Shown here: positions 21,910 through 31,641 of the stretch, piece after piece
Numbering within the stretch: the stretch's first letter is position 1
Layout: every line of letters begins with the position of its first letter
DNA from: Maribacter sp.
Lineage (GTDB): Bacteria > Bacteroidota > Bacteroidia > Flavobacteriales > Flavobacteriaceae
Direction of reading: 5' to 3'
NCBI RefSeq assembly: GCF_016744255.1
Contig: NZ_JADGES010000031.1
Span: forward strand, 1 to 33,572
DNA: 33,572 nucleotides
Program-made: the position numbers and the translations under genes
Notes under the pieces: model-generated
What the model was told of the DNA's origin: nothing
Seen by the model: the letters and a program-made list of their open reading frames with translations, nothing else
Databases searched by the model: none

Positions 21910-24291
21910 ATGTTCAAAAATCATCTAAAAATTGCTTGGAGGAACCTTATCAAGAGAAAGGTATTTACTGCCATAAACATTTTGGGGCTGTCTATTGGTT
22001 TTGGTAGTGCAATATTGATTTATCTTTTTTTGTGTTATCATCTTTCTTTTGATCAATTTCATGAAAATTCGGATCGAATTTATCGTATGACAACTCAAGA
22101 AAACAGGGGTTCTATTGAGTTTGAGCCAAGTGTGCCTCCAGGTTTTGCTAAGGTTTTTAGTGAGGAGTATGGTTACGCAGATAAGGTGGCAAAAATAGTA
22201 GATATAGATGGTTACATCATTGATGTAGAAAATAATGGAAGTACCGAAAAATATAAGAAAGATGTAGCTTTTGTTCAGGAGAGTTTCTTTAAAATTTTTA
22301 ATTTTCCTTTAGTAAATGGAAGTAATATGGTATCTCTTTCTGCCCCAAATACAGCGGTTATTACAGAAAATGAAGCCATTAATATGTTTGGGACTTTAGA
22401 TGTCGTGGGTAAAAATTTTGTGTTTGAAAATGATAAAACCATTGAGATAACAGGGGTTTTAAAAGACTTGCCTCAGACTACTTTTTTAAAGGCAAATATT
22501 TTTATATCCTTTGAAAATTTGGCAGATCATTTTGAGTTTGCGAGCGGTGAATTTTGGGGAGGGATTACTAGTAATTTGCAATGCTTCGCATTATTAAAAC
22601 CGAATCAGAATATTGCCGATATTGAAACAGCCCTATTAGAGCTTCCTAAAAAGCATAGACCAAATAGCAAAAATGACCACACATATAGATTACAGCCTTT
22701 ATCAGATATACATTTAAATGCTGATTATGGTGGGCTAAACCCTATTTTTTTAATTGTTTTTGGTCTTATAGGTTTGTTTTTGATAGGTATAGCTAGTATT
22801 AATTTTATAAACATATCAACCGCTCAAGCGTTTTATCGGTCTAAAGAAATAGGCATTCGTAAGGTGTTAGGGAGTTTTAAACAACATCTATTCTGGCAAT
22901 TTTTAACAGAAACCTTTCTTATCAGCCTTTTTGCTGTTGCAATAGGAATTGTGATAGCTGTACTTTCTCTACCTTCTTTTAATACATTGTTTGAGCTCCA
23001 GTTATCTGCTCAGAGTCTTTTTAACTTTCAATTTATTGGGTTTTTATTATTGCTTTTAGGTTTAGTTGCATTTTTATCGGGTAGTTATCCAGGTATTTTA
23101 ATGTCTCGTATTGTGCCTGTTTTAGCTTTGAAAGGAAAATTGAATCATAATGATATGGGAGGAAACTCTACAAGAAAAGTTTTAGTTATAGCTCAATTTG
23201 TAATCTCCATTACATTGATTGTGTCCACTCTAGTGATTTCAAAGCAAATTGAATATGCTATGAATACAGATTTAGGCTTTGATAAGGAGTCTATTGTAAT
23301 GCTAGAAATTCCAGATGATTTTGATGCGGCAAGGTTTAATAGTTTAAAGGAACGATTAAAACAAGTCCCTGGAGTACAACATGTTTCTGGTTGTTTAGGT
23401 AGTCCAGGTGCTGCAGATAGTAATTGGGGTACGAGTATAAAATATAATAATAGACCTGAGGTAGAAGAGTTTAGTATTGTTGTAAAGGTAGCTGATGTGG
23501 ATTATTTAAACACTTTTAGGATACCGTTGGTAGCTGGGCGTAATTTTTTTAAAAATGATTCGATTACGGAAATGTTGGTAAATGAAAAATTAGCCGAAAA
23601 ATTGGGACTAACTTCAGAAGAATTACTAGGTAAGGCTATTGAAGTAAATGGGGGTGATATAAAAGCCAATATTGTAGGCGTGGTTAAAGATTTTCACGAT
23701 GGTAGCTTTGCTGAGGATATTGGTCCTGTTTTTATAGCACCAAATGTATCAATGTATAATGAAATTGCAGTTAAAATTAACCATCTGAATGCTAAAAATA
23801 CCTTAGAGCAATTGAATACAGAATGGTCTAAATCCTTCTCAAATTATATTTTCGATTATCGGTTTTTAGATGAACGGGTGGCTGAACAATATGAAACCGA
23901 GCAACGCTATCTTTCCCTATCTAAGGTGTTCTCTGGTTTAGCCATTTTCATTGGTTGTTTAGGTTTATATGGGTTAATCTTGTTCTTTGTGAACATGCGT
24001 ACCAAGGAAATGGGAATTAGAAAAGTATTGGGGAGTAATGTAGGCAATATTCTAAGGTTATTCTCTATCGATTTTCTGAAATTAATTTTGGTAGCGGGTA
24101 CAATTGCAACTCCATTAACTTGGTATTTTATGAGTCAATGGTTAGAGGGGTACTCTTATAGGACAGAAATTCAATGGTGGTATTTTGTTATTGCCATTGT
24201 AGGCATAATGTTAATTACTCTTATCACAATTAGTTATCAAACCTTAAAAGTGGCCTTGGCCAACCCCATTAAAAGTTTAAGAACAGAATAA
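21910..24291 (+). CDS. FtsX/MacB-type ABC permease 1 of 4
   Basis: A 793-residue inner-membrane permease with duplicated halves. N-terminal MFKNHLKIAWRNLIKRKVFTAINILGLSIG with transmembrane helix 1 (about residues 20-43), a large MacB-type periplasmic domain (about 45-270), helices 2-4 of the first FtsX domain (about 277-400, including KEIGIRKVLGS), helix 5 near 425-446, a second periplasmic domain (about 450-665), and a second FtsX domain (about 670-790, with KEMGIRKVLGS). Eight helices in total, ending NPIKSLRTE. A single chain therefore resembles a MacB permease dimer without the ATPase, which is supplied in trans by the neighbouring ATP-binding proteins. Likely an exporter or mechanotransmission protein for peptides, lipoproteins or toxic compounds; the substrate is unknown. 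Confidence 0.93.
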   Translation: MFKNHLKIAWRNLIKRKVFTAINILGLSIGFGSAILIYLFLCYHLSFDQFHENSDRIYRMTTQENRGSIEFEPSVPPGFAKVFSEEYGYADKVAKIVDIDGYIIDVENNGSTEKYKKDVAFVQESFFKIFNFPLVNGSNMVSLSAPNTAVITENEAINMFGTLDVVGKNFVFENDKTIEITGVLKDLPQTTFLKANIFISFENLADHFEFASGEFWGGITSNLQCFALLKPNQNIADIETALLELPKKHRPNSKNDHTYRLQPLSDIHLNADYGGLNPIFLIVFGLIGLFLIGIASINFINISTAQAFYRSKEIGIRKVLGSFKQHLFWQFLTETFLISLFAVAIGIVIAVLSLPSFNTLFELQLSAQSLFNFQFIGFLLLLLGLVAFLSGSYPGILMSRIVPVLALKGKLNHNDMGGNSTRKVLVIAQFVISITLIVSTLVISKQIEYAMNTDLGFDKESIVMLEIPDDFDAARFNSLKERLKQVPGVQHVSGCLGSPGAADSNWGTSIKYNNRPEVEEFSIVVKVADVDYLNTFRIPLVAGRNFFKNDSITEMLVNEKLAEKLGLTSEELLGKAIEVNGGDIKANIVGVVKDFHDGSFAEDIGPVFIAPNVSMYNEIAVKINHLNAKNTLEQLNTEWSKSFSNYIFDYRFLDERVAEQYETEQRYLSLSKVFSGLAIFIGCLGLYGLILFFVNMRTKEMGIRKVLGSNVGNILRLFSIDFLKLILVAGTIATPLTWYFMSQWLEGYSYRTEIQWWYFVIAIVGIMLITLITISYQTLKVALANPIKSLRTE

Positions 24292-24318
24292 TCAGCATCA
24301 ATTAAAAATCAATATATC

Positions 24319-26757
24319 ATGTTTAAAAATTATATTAAAATAGCTTTTAGAAGTTTAAAAAAACGTATTTTTTTTACTTTCCTAAATACCTTTGGCTTAG
24401 CGATTGGTATTGCGGGTGCAATTCTTATTAGCTTATATATTTATGATGAGTTTAGTTATGATACTATGTTTAAAGATGCAGATCGCATTCATAGAATAAA
24501 CGGAGATATAAAATTTGGTGGTGAGGCTAGAAAGTTTGCGGTAACCCCTGCTCCAATGGCCGATGCTTTAAGGAGTGATTTTTCTGAAGTAGAAATGGTG
24601 ACTCGCTTTAGAACTTGGGGAAGTGCATTAGTAAGAAAAGCAGATACGGAGGCCAATATTAAAGAAGAATCTACAACGTATGTAGACGATAGTTTTTTTC
24701 AAATGTTCGGCATAGATTTATTGGTTGGTGATAAGGCGACTGCATTGCAAGAACCAAACACACTAATTTTAACAAAGTCGGCGGCGGAGAAACATTTTGG
24801 GTCATTAAAAAATGTATTGGGAGAAAGTGTGCTCTTAAATAATACAGAAACATATACTGTTGTTGGTGTTATAGAGGATTTGCCATTAAATTCATTTCTA
24901 AGGGAACATACTGTTTTTATGGCAATGGCTGGGTATGCCGATTCCAAAATAGTCAATTGGGGAAGTAACAATTATCAAACTTTTATCAAACTTATTCCAG
25001 GAGTAGACGTTGCAGATATACAAGTGGGGTTACAAGCTTTTTTAGGGAAATATGTGATACCAGGTATACAACAATTTATGCCAGGTGTTACCGAAGAACA
25101 ATTAAGAGCCGCAGGAAACCATCTTTTTTATGATACTGTAGCGCTAACAGATATTCATTTAAGCTCAAATTTGGTTGCAGAGATAACTCATAATAATGAT
25201 ATTCAAAGTATATATATTCTGTCTTTTATAGCCATCTTTCTTATTGTATTAGCAGCTGTAAATTTCATGAATCTTTCTACGGCACATTCTTTAAAAAGAG
25301 CTAAGGAAGTAGGGGTAAGAAAAACATTGGGCTCTAATAAAAGCGAGTTGGTACAGCAATTTTTAATTGAATCAGGGTTAATTTCTTTTCTATCTTTAGT
25401 GTCGGCTTTAATTATTGCAATTATTGCTCTACCATTTTTTAATGAATTGGCAGATAAGAACATATCTATGCCTTATACTAGCCCTGTTTTTTGGGTAATT
25501 TTGTTGGGAGCAACTTTAGTTTTAGCTCTTTTTTCTGGAAGTTATCCTGCATTTTTTATGTCTCGATTTATTCCTGTAAAAGTGCTAAAGGGTGGAGGCC
25601 AAAATAGTGTGGGAGGTGGTACTATTAGAAATTCATTGGTCATTTTTCAATTTGCGGTATCCGTTCTTCTAATAATAAGTACGCTTGTAGTATATCAGCA
25701 ATTAGAATATATACAAGACAAAGATTTAGGGTTTTCTAAAGATCAGGTTTTAATTGTTAATGATGTATATGCCGCTGGTACAAAAGCAGAAACGTTTAAA
25801 AAGCAAGTAAAAGATTTGGGGTTTGTTAAAAATGCAACATTGAGTAGTTTTTTTCCAACACCATCTAACCGAAGTGATAGTACTTTTTCTCCAAAAGAAG
25901 GTGGAGAGCAGCAAGAAGATGCCATTAGCATGCAGATATGGGGTGTAGATTATGATTATGTGGCTACCATGGATTTTGAAATACTAGAAGGCCGAAATTT
26001 TGATACACAATTCGGTAACGATTCTACGAACATCATTGTAAATGAAACCGCTGTAAAAAATATGGGGTTATCTATTAAAGAAGCCCTAGGTAAGCAATAT
26101 ACCCCAGATATGGGGGCTGATAATCCGCTATATTATACCATTATTGGAGTGGTTAAGGACTTTCATTTTTCTTCCTTAAAAGATAATATAGAAGCGTTGA
26201 GCCTTACTTTAAACAGTAGTGCCAATTCTATGGCAATAAAATTAAATGCTGGTAATTTTTCTAATGCTATTGCAGCCATAGAGAATATTTGGAGTGAGAT
26301 GGCTCCGGGCCAACCTTTTGATTACTATTTTATGGAAGATTCATTTAACAGAACCTATGAAGCAGAAAAACGTTTGGGTAACATTTTTATCATTTTTACC
26401 ATGCTTTCTATTTTAATAGCGTGTCTTGGATTATTTGGATTAGCTGCCTTTAATGCAGAGAAACGAACAAAAGAGATTGGAGTAAGAAAAGTTTTGGGAG
26501 CAAGCGTAGGCCAAATTACGTATACGCTTATTAAAGATTTTCTCAAACTGGTTGGTATAGCCATTCTCATTTCGCTTCCTGTTGGTTGGTATGCTATGAG
26601 TAAATGGCTAGAAGATTTTACGTATAGAATAGAAATTAATGGGTGGGTTTTTGTTTTTGCCGCATTATTAGCTGTTATCATAGCGGTATTGACCGTAAGT
26701 TATCAGAGTATAAAAGCAGCAATTGTAAATCCAGTTAAAAGTTTAAGAACAGAATAA
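24319..26757 (+). CDS. FtsX/MacB-type ABC permease 2 of 4
   Basis: An 812-residue paralogue of permease 1 with the same eight-helix, two-periplasmic-domain plan. N-terminus MFKNYIKIAFRSLKKRIFFTFLNTFGLAIG; first-half cytoplasmic motif KEVGVRKTLGS, SGSYPAFFMSRFIPVKVLKGG before helix 5, second-half motif KEIGVRKVLGA, and C-terminus NPVKSLRTE. The periplasmic domains diverge strongly from those of permease 1 while helices and the C-terminus are conserved, which suggests different substrates or signals handled by a common ATPase. It starts 27 bases after permease 1, following the leader CAGCATCAATTAAAAATC, similar to that before permease 4. Confidence 0.93.
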   Translation: MFKNYIKIAFRSLKKRIFFTFLNTFGLAIGIAGAILISLYIYDEFSYDTMFKDADRIHRINGDIKFGGEARKFAVTPAPMADALRSDFSEVEMVTRFRTWGSALVRKADTEANIKEESTTYVDDSFFQMFGIDLLVGDKATALQEPNTLILTKSAAEKHFGSLKNVLGESVLLNNTETYTVVGVIEDLPLNSFLREHTVFMAMAGYADSKIVNWGSNNYQTFIKLIPGVDVADIQVGLQAFLGKYVIPGIQQFMPGVTEEQLRAAGNHLFYDTVALTDIHLSSNLVAEITHNNDIQSIYILSFIAIFLIVLAAVNFMNLSTAHSLKRAKEVGVRKTLGSNKSELVQQFLIESGLISFLSLVSALIIAIIALPFFNELADKNISMPYTSPVFWVILLGATLVLALFSGSYPAFFMSRFIPVKVLKGGGQNSVGGGTIRNSLVIFQFAVSVLLIISTLVVYQQLEYIQDKDLGFSKDQVLIVNDVYAAGTKAETFKKQVKDLGFVKNATLSSFFPTPSNRSDSTFSPKEGGEQQEDAISMQIWGVDYDYVATMDFEILEGRNFDTQFGNDSTNIIVNETAVKNMGLSIKEALGKQYTPDMGADNPLYYTIIGVVKDFHFSSLKDNIEALSLTLNSSANSMAIKLNAGNFSNAIAAIENIWSEMAPGQPFDYYFMEDSFNRTYEAEKRLGNIFIIFTMLSILIACLGLFGLAAFNAEKRTKEIGVRKVLGASVGQITYTLIKDFLKLVGIAILISLPVGWYAMSKWLEDFTYRIEINGWVFVFAALLAVIIAVLTVSYQSIKAAIVNPVKSLRTE

Positions 26758-26781
26758 AAAAATAAACTAAAAACGAGCACC

Positions 26782-29130
26782 ATGTACAAAAACTATATAA
26801 AAATTGCTTGGCGAAATCTTTGGAAAAATAAAGGATATAGCTTTCTTAATATTTTTGGTTTAGCCATCGGTATCACCTGTGCTGCGATGATACTACTTTG
26901 GGTAGAAGATGAGGTAGGTTACGATAGTAATTTTTCTAAACAAGATGTAGTTTATTATGTGCCAACCAACCAACAATATGAAGGGGAATGGCGAACATTT
27001 TTTCAAGCGACGCCAGGCCCTTTAGCACAGGTGTTAAAAGAGGAGGTTCCAGGTGTTGTCGGTAGTGCTAGAACAAGTAGAATGGATTTATTGTTTCAAG
27101 TAGGTGAAAAATCTATTAATAAAGGGGGGCGATTTGCTGATCCGGATTTTTTAAATATGTTTAGCCTTTCCTTTATCGAAGGAAATATAGAAACCGCTTT
27201 TAATATGTTCGATGCTATCGTTGTTTCTAGAAAAACAGCCACGCAGCTCTATGGAGAAAACACTTCTGCTTTAGGTAAAGTAATTAAAGTAAATAATGAT
27301 ACTAATTATACTATAACGGGTGTTTATGAAAATTTACCAACCAATGTAACCTATAATTTTGATTGGGTAGCTCCTTTTGAAAGGTATGCAGAAGGTAAGG
27401 AATGGATGAGGGAATATGGCTCCAATTTTTCGGATACTTTTGTAGAACTTTCTCCAGAAGCAGATGTTAATGCCGTTAATGAAAAAGTTAAAAAGATACT
27501 TCCTGCTAAGACAGAAGATGAAGAAACCTATGCTTTTCTACATGCAATGAAAGATTGGCATTTACGATCAAATTTTGAAAGTGAAAAACAAGTAGGAGGG
27601 CAAATTGTTTATGTACAGTTATTTTCACTTATTGCCATAATTATTTTGCTTATTGCTTGTATTAACTTTATGAACCTAGCTACTGCGCGAAGTGAAAAAA
27701 GAGCGAATGAGGTTGGTGTACGTAAAGTGTTAGGCTCGGATAGAAAAGGTCTAATTTCTCAATTTATGGCCGAAGCTTTGATTACGGCAAGCATTGCAGC
27801 TATTGCAAGTATATTACTGCTGAAGTTACTTGTTCCTCAATTCAATACTCTCATAGAAAAGCAATTGGTTTTTTCTTTGTTAAACTCGGTTCACGTATTG
27901 GTGTTAATGAGTGTCACTTTGGTATGCGGTTTAGTTGCTGGGTGGTATCCAGCCTTCTATTTGTCCTCTTTTAAACCAGTAGATGTGCTTAAAGGGGCAC
28001 ACAGGAAACAAGGTAGTGCTCCCTTCATACGAAAAGGACTGGTAGCCACACAATTTGTTGTTTCCATAGTTTTCATTATCAGTACAATTATAGTTTACCA
28101 ACAAGTTCAGCATGTTAAAGGAAGGAATCTAGGGTATGAAAAAGACAATCTTGTTAAAATTCCTGTAACAGGAGATATTATCAAAAATTTTGACCCAATA
28201 AAAGAAGATTTATTGGCATCTGGTAGTATTGAAAATTTAGGATTAAACAATTCTGAAATCTTATCAGGCGGTAATAACACATCAGGTTTAGAATGGCAAG
28301 GCGGTGTAGATACAGAGGATGTACTAGTTTCTGTAAGAGCCATAAGTTCCGATTTTTTTGATGCTGCAGGAATGCAAATTGTTGCAGGCAGAGGGTTTAG
28401 TAATAATCCTCTAAAAGATAGCACCAATATTATAGTTAGTGAGTCTTTTGCACGCTTAATGGGTTTTGGTACAGCTGTTGGTAAAACTGTGGAAAATGAC
28501 TTTACAATTATTGGTGTAGTTAAAGATTATTTATATGATGATATGTATGGCAGTAGTGATCCTGTACTATTTTTTAATAACCATGAAGATGCACGTTTTT
28601 TATATGTGAAAATTAAGAAGGGTATGCCTTTGGGTTCTGCTTTATCCCTTTTAGACAAGGTGTTAAAAAAACACAATCCTGCTTTTCCTTTTGATTATGA
28701 ATTTGTAGACGATGCGTTTAATGCCAAATTTAAAAGCGAAAAATTAATAGGAAGCCTTTCCCAAATATTTGCGCTATTGGCTATTATTATTTCTTGTTTA
28801 GGACTAATAGGATTATCTGCATTTATAGCAGATCAACGACGTAAAGAGATAGGTGTACGTAAAGTTTTAGGGTCTAGCATTTCTGGTATTGTAGGTTTAT
28901 TGTCCAAAGAATTTCTGCAATTGGTGTTGATAGCTATATTGATTGCAAGCCCTATTGCATGGTGGTTAATGCAAAATTGGTTAGAAAGTTTTGCCTATCG
29001 CATCGAGATTAATTGGAGAGTATTTGCAATTGCGGGTCTTGCCGCTATTGGTATTGCACTTATAACAGTCAGCTTTCAAGCCATTAAGGCGGCTTTGGCT
29101 AACCCAGTAAAAAGTTTAAGGACAGAGTAA
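26782..29130 (+). CDS. FtsX/MacB-type ABC permease 3 of 4
   Basis: A 782-residue paralogue, the shortest of the four. N-terminus MYKNYIKIAWRNLWKNKGYSFLNIFGLAIG with helix 1, first periplasmic domain about residues 45-265, first FtsX domain with NEVGVRKVLGS, AGWYPAFYLSSFKPVDVLKG before helix 5, second periplasmic domain about 440-655, second FtsX domain with KEIGVRKVLGS, and C-terminus NPVKSLRTE. The N-terminal NYIKIA is shared with permease 2, while permeases 1 and 4 have NHLKIAWR, hinting at the duplication history. It starts 24 bases after permease 2 with an A-rich leader. Substrate unknown. Confidence 0.93.
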   Translation: MYKNYIKIAWRNLWKNKGYSFLNIFGLAIGITCAAMILLWVEDEVGYDSNFSKQDVVYYVPTNQQYEGEWRTFFQATPGPLAQVLKEEVPGVVGSARTSRMDLLFQVGEKSINKGGRFADPDFLNMFSLSFIEGNIETAFNMFDAIVVSRKTATQLYGENTSALGKVIKVNNDTNYTITGVYENLPTNVTYNFDWVAPFERYAEGKEWMREYGSNFSDTFVELSPEADVNAVNEKVKKILPAKTEDEETYAFLHAMKDWHLRSNFESEKQVGGQIVYVQLFSLIAIIILLIACINFMNLATARSEKRANEVGVRKVLGSDRKGLISQFMAEALITASIAAIASILLLKLLVPQFNTLIEKQLVFSLLNSVHVLVLMSVTLVCGLVAGWYPAFYLSSFKPVDVLKGAHRKQGSAPFIRKGLVATQFVVSIVFIISTIIVYQQVQHVKGRNLGYEKDNLVKIPVTGDIIKNFDPIKEDLLASGSIENLGLNNSEILSGGNNTSGLEWQGGVDTEDVLVSVRAISSDFFDAAGMQIVAGRGFSNNPLKDSTNIIVSESFARLMGFGTAVGKTVENDFTIIGVVKDYLYDDMYGSSDPVLFFNNHEDARFLYVKIKKGMPLGSALSLLDKVLKKHNPAFPFDYEFVDDAFNAKFKSEKLIGSLSQIFALLAIIISCLGLIGLSAFIADQRRKEIGVRKVLGSSISGIVGLLSKEFLQLVLIAILIASPIAWWLMQNWLESFAYRIEINWRVFAIAGLAAIGIALITVSFQAIKAALANPVKSLRTE

Positions 29131-29157
29131 TTCATCATCAATCAAAATTAATACGTC

Positions 29158-31572
29158 ATGTTTAGAAATCATTTAAAAATTGCATGGAGGAGTTTAATTA
29201 AAAATAGAATATTTACGGGTGCCAATGTCTTTGGATTAACGGTCGCTTTTGCGGTAGCAATTCTTTTGAGTATGGCCGCTTTTTTCGAATTGTCTTACGA
29301 CCAATTTCATAAAAAAAAGGATGCTATTTATCAAGTTTATAGCTCTGACCAAACTAGTAGAGGTACAGAAATAATCACGGCTAACTCAGTGCCGTTTGCT
29401 CCTGCATTAAAAAACGAAGTTCCAGGCATAAAGAACATATCGAGAGCCCTTAGCGAAAATGTTCTAATTACATTTCAGGATAAAGAATTAAACTTTGATG
29501 CGGAGTTTGTAGACTCCGAGTACTTTGCAATATTTAGTTTTACTACGATTCAAGGCAATTCAAAAAACCCGATACCCGATAAAAACACTATAGCAATTAC
29601 AGAAAAAGCTTCTAAAGTTTTATTTGGGAGTATGGATCCTATAGGAAAGACTGTAACTATGCTTTTAAATAAGAAAGAACAGCCTTTTACTATAGCTTCT
29701 GTATTAAAAAATATACCTACCCAAAGTACTATTGATTTTGATGTTGTAATTCCTTTTGAAAACCATCCTACATATTTAGATAATATAGAAGATTGGGATG
29801 CTAAAAATCACCCCGTTTATATAGAATTAGACAAGAGTATTACGCCTTTACAATTCGAAAAAAGCACCTTTGATTTTACAAATTTACATTTTAAGAATAA
29901 CATAGAAAACCTAATTAGAGACGGCGCAAAAGCAGATGAGAATGGGCAGTTTAGACAAGTACACTTAACTTTATTTAAAGATATTTCCTTTACTTCTTTT
30001 TCTAATAATTTAGTAAAAGTGGATAAAACATTTCCTTACCTCGTTTTGGGAATTGCTTTTTTAATATTGTTTATAGCCAGCGCCAATTTTATTAATATGA
30101 GTATTGCCACAAGTTCAAAGCGACTTAAAGAAATAGGCATGCGAAAGACTTTGGGCGCAATAAAGGGGCAATTATTTGTGCAATTTTGGCTCGAAAGTGT
30201 TTTTGTTTTTATGATATCGGCGTCTTTTGGAATCTTACTCAGTTATTTTTTATTAGAGCCTTTTCAGACTTTGTTTAGAACAAAAGTCTCTTTTGCAGAT
30301 ATAATAAATCCGATGGTACTTGTCGGGTTTTTTATTGGAGTTTTTGGGATTACTTTTATTGCAGGAGGGTACCCTGCTCTTTTATTAAGTAAGTTAGGTA
30401 CGTTACAAGCATTAAAGGGGAAGTTGGGTGTTGCCGGAAAAAATGGAGTGCGTAATACGCTTATTATAATTCAATTTGCCATAGCAATAATTTTAATCAG
30501 TTGTACTTTGGTATTACAAGGACAGCTACAATATATGCGGAATAAAGATTTAGGGTTTAATAAAGAGCAAGTAATATCTATTCCTTTAAATGGTAAAAGG
30601 GATAGTTATAGAATGGTTGAGTTATTACGAAATGAACTGCAAAATAATCCGAATATTTTAAATGTAACGGGCGCAGATAATAATTTAGGCAGGGGTAAAG
30701 ATGGTAGTATGTCTACTAGTAAATTAGGTTTTGATTATAAGGAACATGGTGTAACTACCAATATGCTTGTAGTAGATTATGAATATGCAAAAACGCTAGA
30801 ATTAGAATTAGTTGCTGGGCGCACTTTTAGTAAAGAGTATAAAGCGGATAATCTAAGTTTAGTTATTAATGAAACTATGGCAAGAGAACTTAATGAGTCT
30901 AATCCTCTAAACGCTCGTATTGTTTTAGATGATTCTATAACGTATTCTGTAATTGGGGTAGTGAAAGATTATAATTTTCAGGGTCTTAATAAAAGAATAG
31001 AACCCCTTACACTATTTATGGATAAGGAATGGAGTCTATATTATGCATATGTAAAAATAGCTCCTAAAGCTATTGTTCAATCTTATGATGCTATAAAAGA
31101 AGCATGGAAAAGAATAGAGCCAAATGCAGAGTTTCAAGGCTCTTTTTTAGATGAAAATTTAGATAGAACTTTTGCCAGAGAAAAAACAATGACAACAATT
31201 ATTACCTGTGGTTCGATAATAGGTATTGTGTTAAGTTGTATTGGTTTGTTGGCAATTTCTTTATTAATGGTATCGCAAAGGACAAAAGAAATTGGTATTC
31301 GCAAAGTGGTAGGTGCAAGTGTTTCTTCTATTACTGTGTTGTTGACTAAGGATTTTTTAAAATTGGTAGGTATTGCCTTTGTTATAGCAACTCCGATATC
31401 TTGGTATATGATGAACGAATGGTTACAAGAATATGCCTTTCATGTATCCTTAAGTATATGGTTTTTTATAGGGGCTGGCTTTTTAACCTGTTTGTTGGCA
31501 TTGATAACAATTGGAGGTAGGACTATTAAAGCAGCATCTGTTAATCCTGTAAAAAGTTTACGAACGGAATAA
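29158..31572 (+). CDS. FtsX/MacB-type ABC permease 4 of 4
   Basis: An 804-residue paralogue. N-terminus MFRNHLKIAWRSLIKNRIFTGANVFGLTVA, first-half motif KEIGMRKTLGA, AGGYPALLLSKLGTLQALKGKLG before helix 5, second-half motif KEIGIRKVVGA and C-terminus NPVKSLRTE, with the same eight-helix plan. It is the most divergent of the four: the first periplasmic domain (about residues 45-290) is longer and the usual LSGS/AGWYP segment is changed to IAGGYPA. Starts 27 bases after permease 3. It is followed by a 69-bp spacer with a strong hairpin before the second ATPase, so expression of that last gene may be set separately. Confidence 0.92.
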   Translation: MFRNHLKIAWRSLIKNRIFTGANVFGLTVAFAVAILLSMAAFFELSYDQFHKKKDAIYQVYSSDQTSRGTEIITANSVPFAPALKNEVPGIKNISRALSENVLITFQDKELNFDAEFVDSEYFAIFSFTTIQGNSKNPIPDKNTIAITEKASKVLFGSMDPIGKTVTMLLNKKEQPFTIASVLKNIPTQSTIDFDVVIPFENHPTYLDNIEDWDAKNHPVYIELDKSITPLQFEKSTFDFTNLHFKNNIENLIRDGAKADENGQFRQVHLTLFKDISFTSFSNNLVKVDKTFPYLVLGIAFLILFIASANFINMSIATSSKRLKEIGMRKTLGAIKGQLFVQFWLESVFVFMISASFGILLSYFLLEPFQTLFRTKVSFADIINPMVLVGFFIGVFGITFIAGGYPALLLSKLGTLQALKGKLGVAGKNGVRNTLIIIQFAIAIILISCTLVLQGQLQYMRNKDLGFNKEQVISIPLNGKRDSYRMVELLRNELQNNPNILNVTGADNNLGRGKDGSMSTSKLGFDYKEHGVTTNMLVVDYEYAKTLELELVAGRTFSKEYKADNLSLVINETMARELNESNPLNARIVLDDSITYSVIGVVKDYNFQGLNKRIEPLTLFMDKEWSLYYAYVKIAPKAIVQSYDAIKEAWKRIEPNAEFQGSFLDENLDRTFAREKTMTTIITCGSIIGIVLSCIGLLAISLLMVSQRTKEIGIRKVVGASVSSITVLLTKDFLKLVGIAFVIATPISWYMMNEWLQEYAFHVSLSIWFFIGAGFLTCLLALITIGGRTIKAASVNPVKSLRTE

Positions 31573-31579
31573 AAAAACT

Positions 31580-31620
31580 ATAAACTTTTTACTTTTAGAG
31601 TATTTAAGTAAAAAGTTTAT
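31580..31620 (+). promoter_or_regulatory. Intercistronic 15-bp perfect stem-loop
   Basis: ATAAACTTTTTACTT (31580-31594) and AAGTAAAAAGTTTAT (31606-31620) are exact inverted repeats around an 11-base loop. The stem is A/T-rich and is not followed by a T run, so it is not a classical terminator. Its place between permease 4 and the second ATPase suggests mRNA processing or stabilisation, partial attenuation, or a dyad bound by a protein. The operon's other junctions lack it. Confidence 0.7.
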
Positions 31621-31641
31621 TCAAAATAAATAAGAGAAGAT

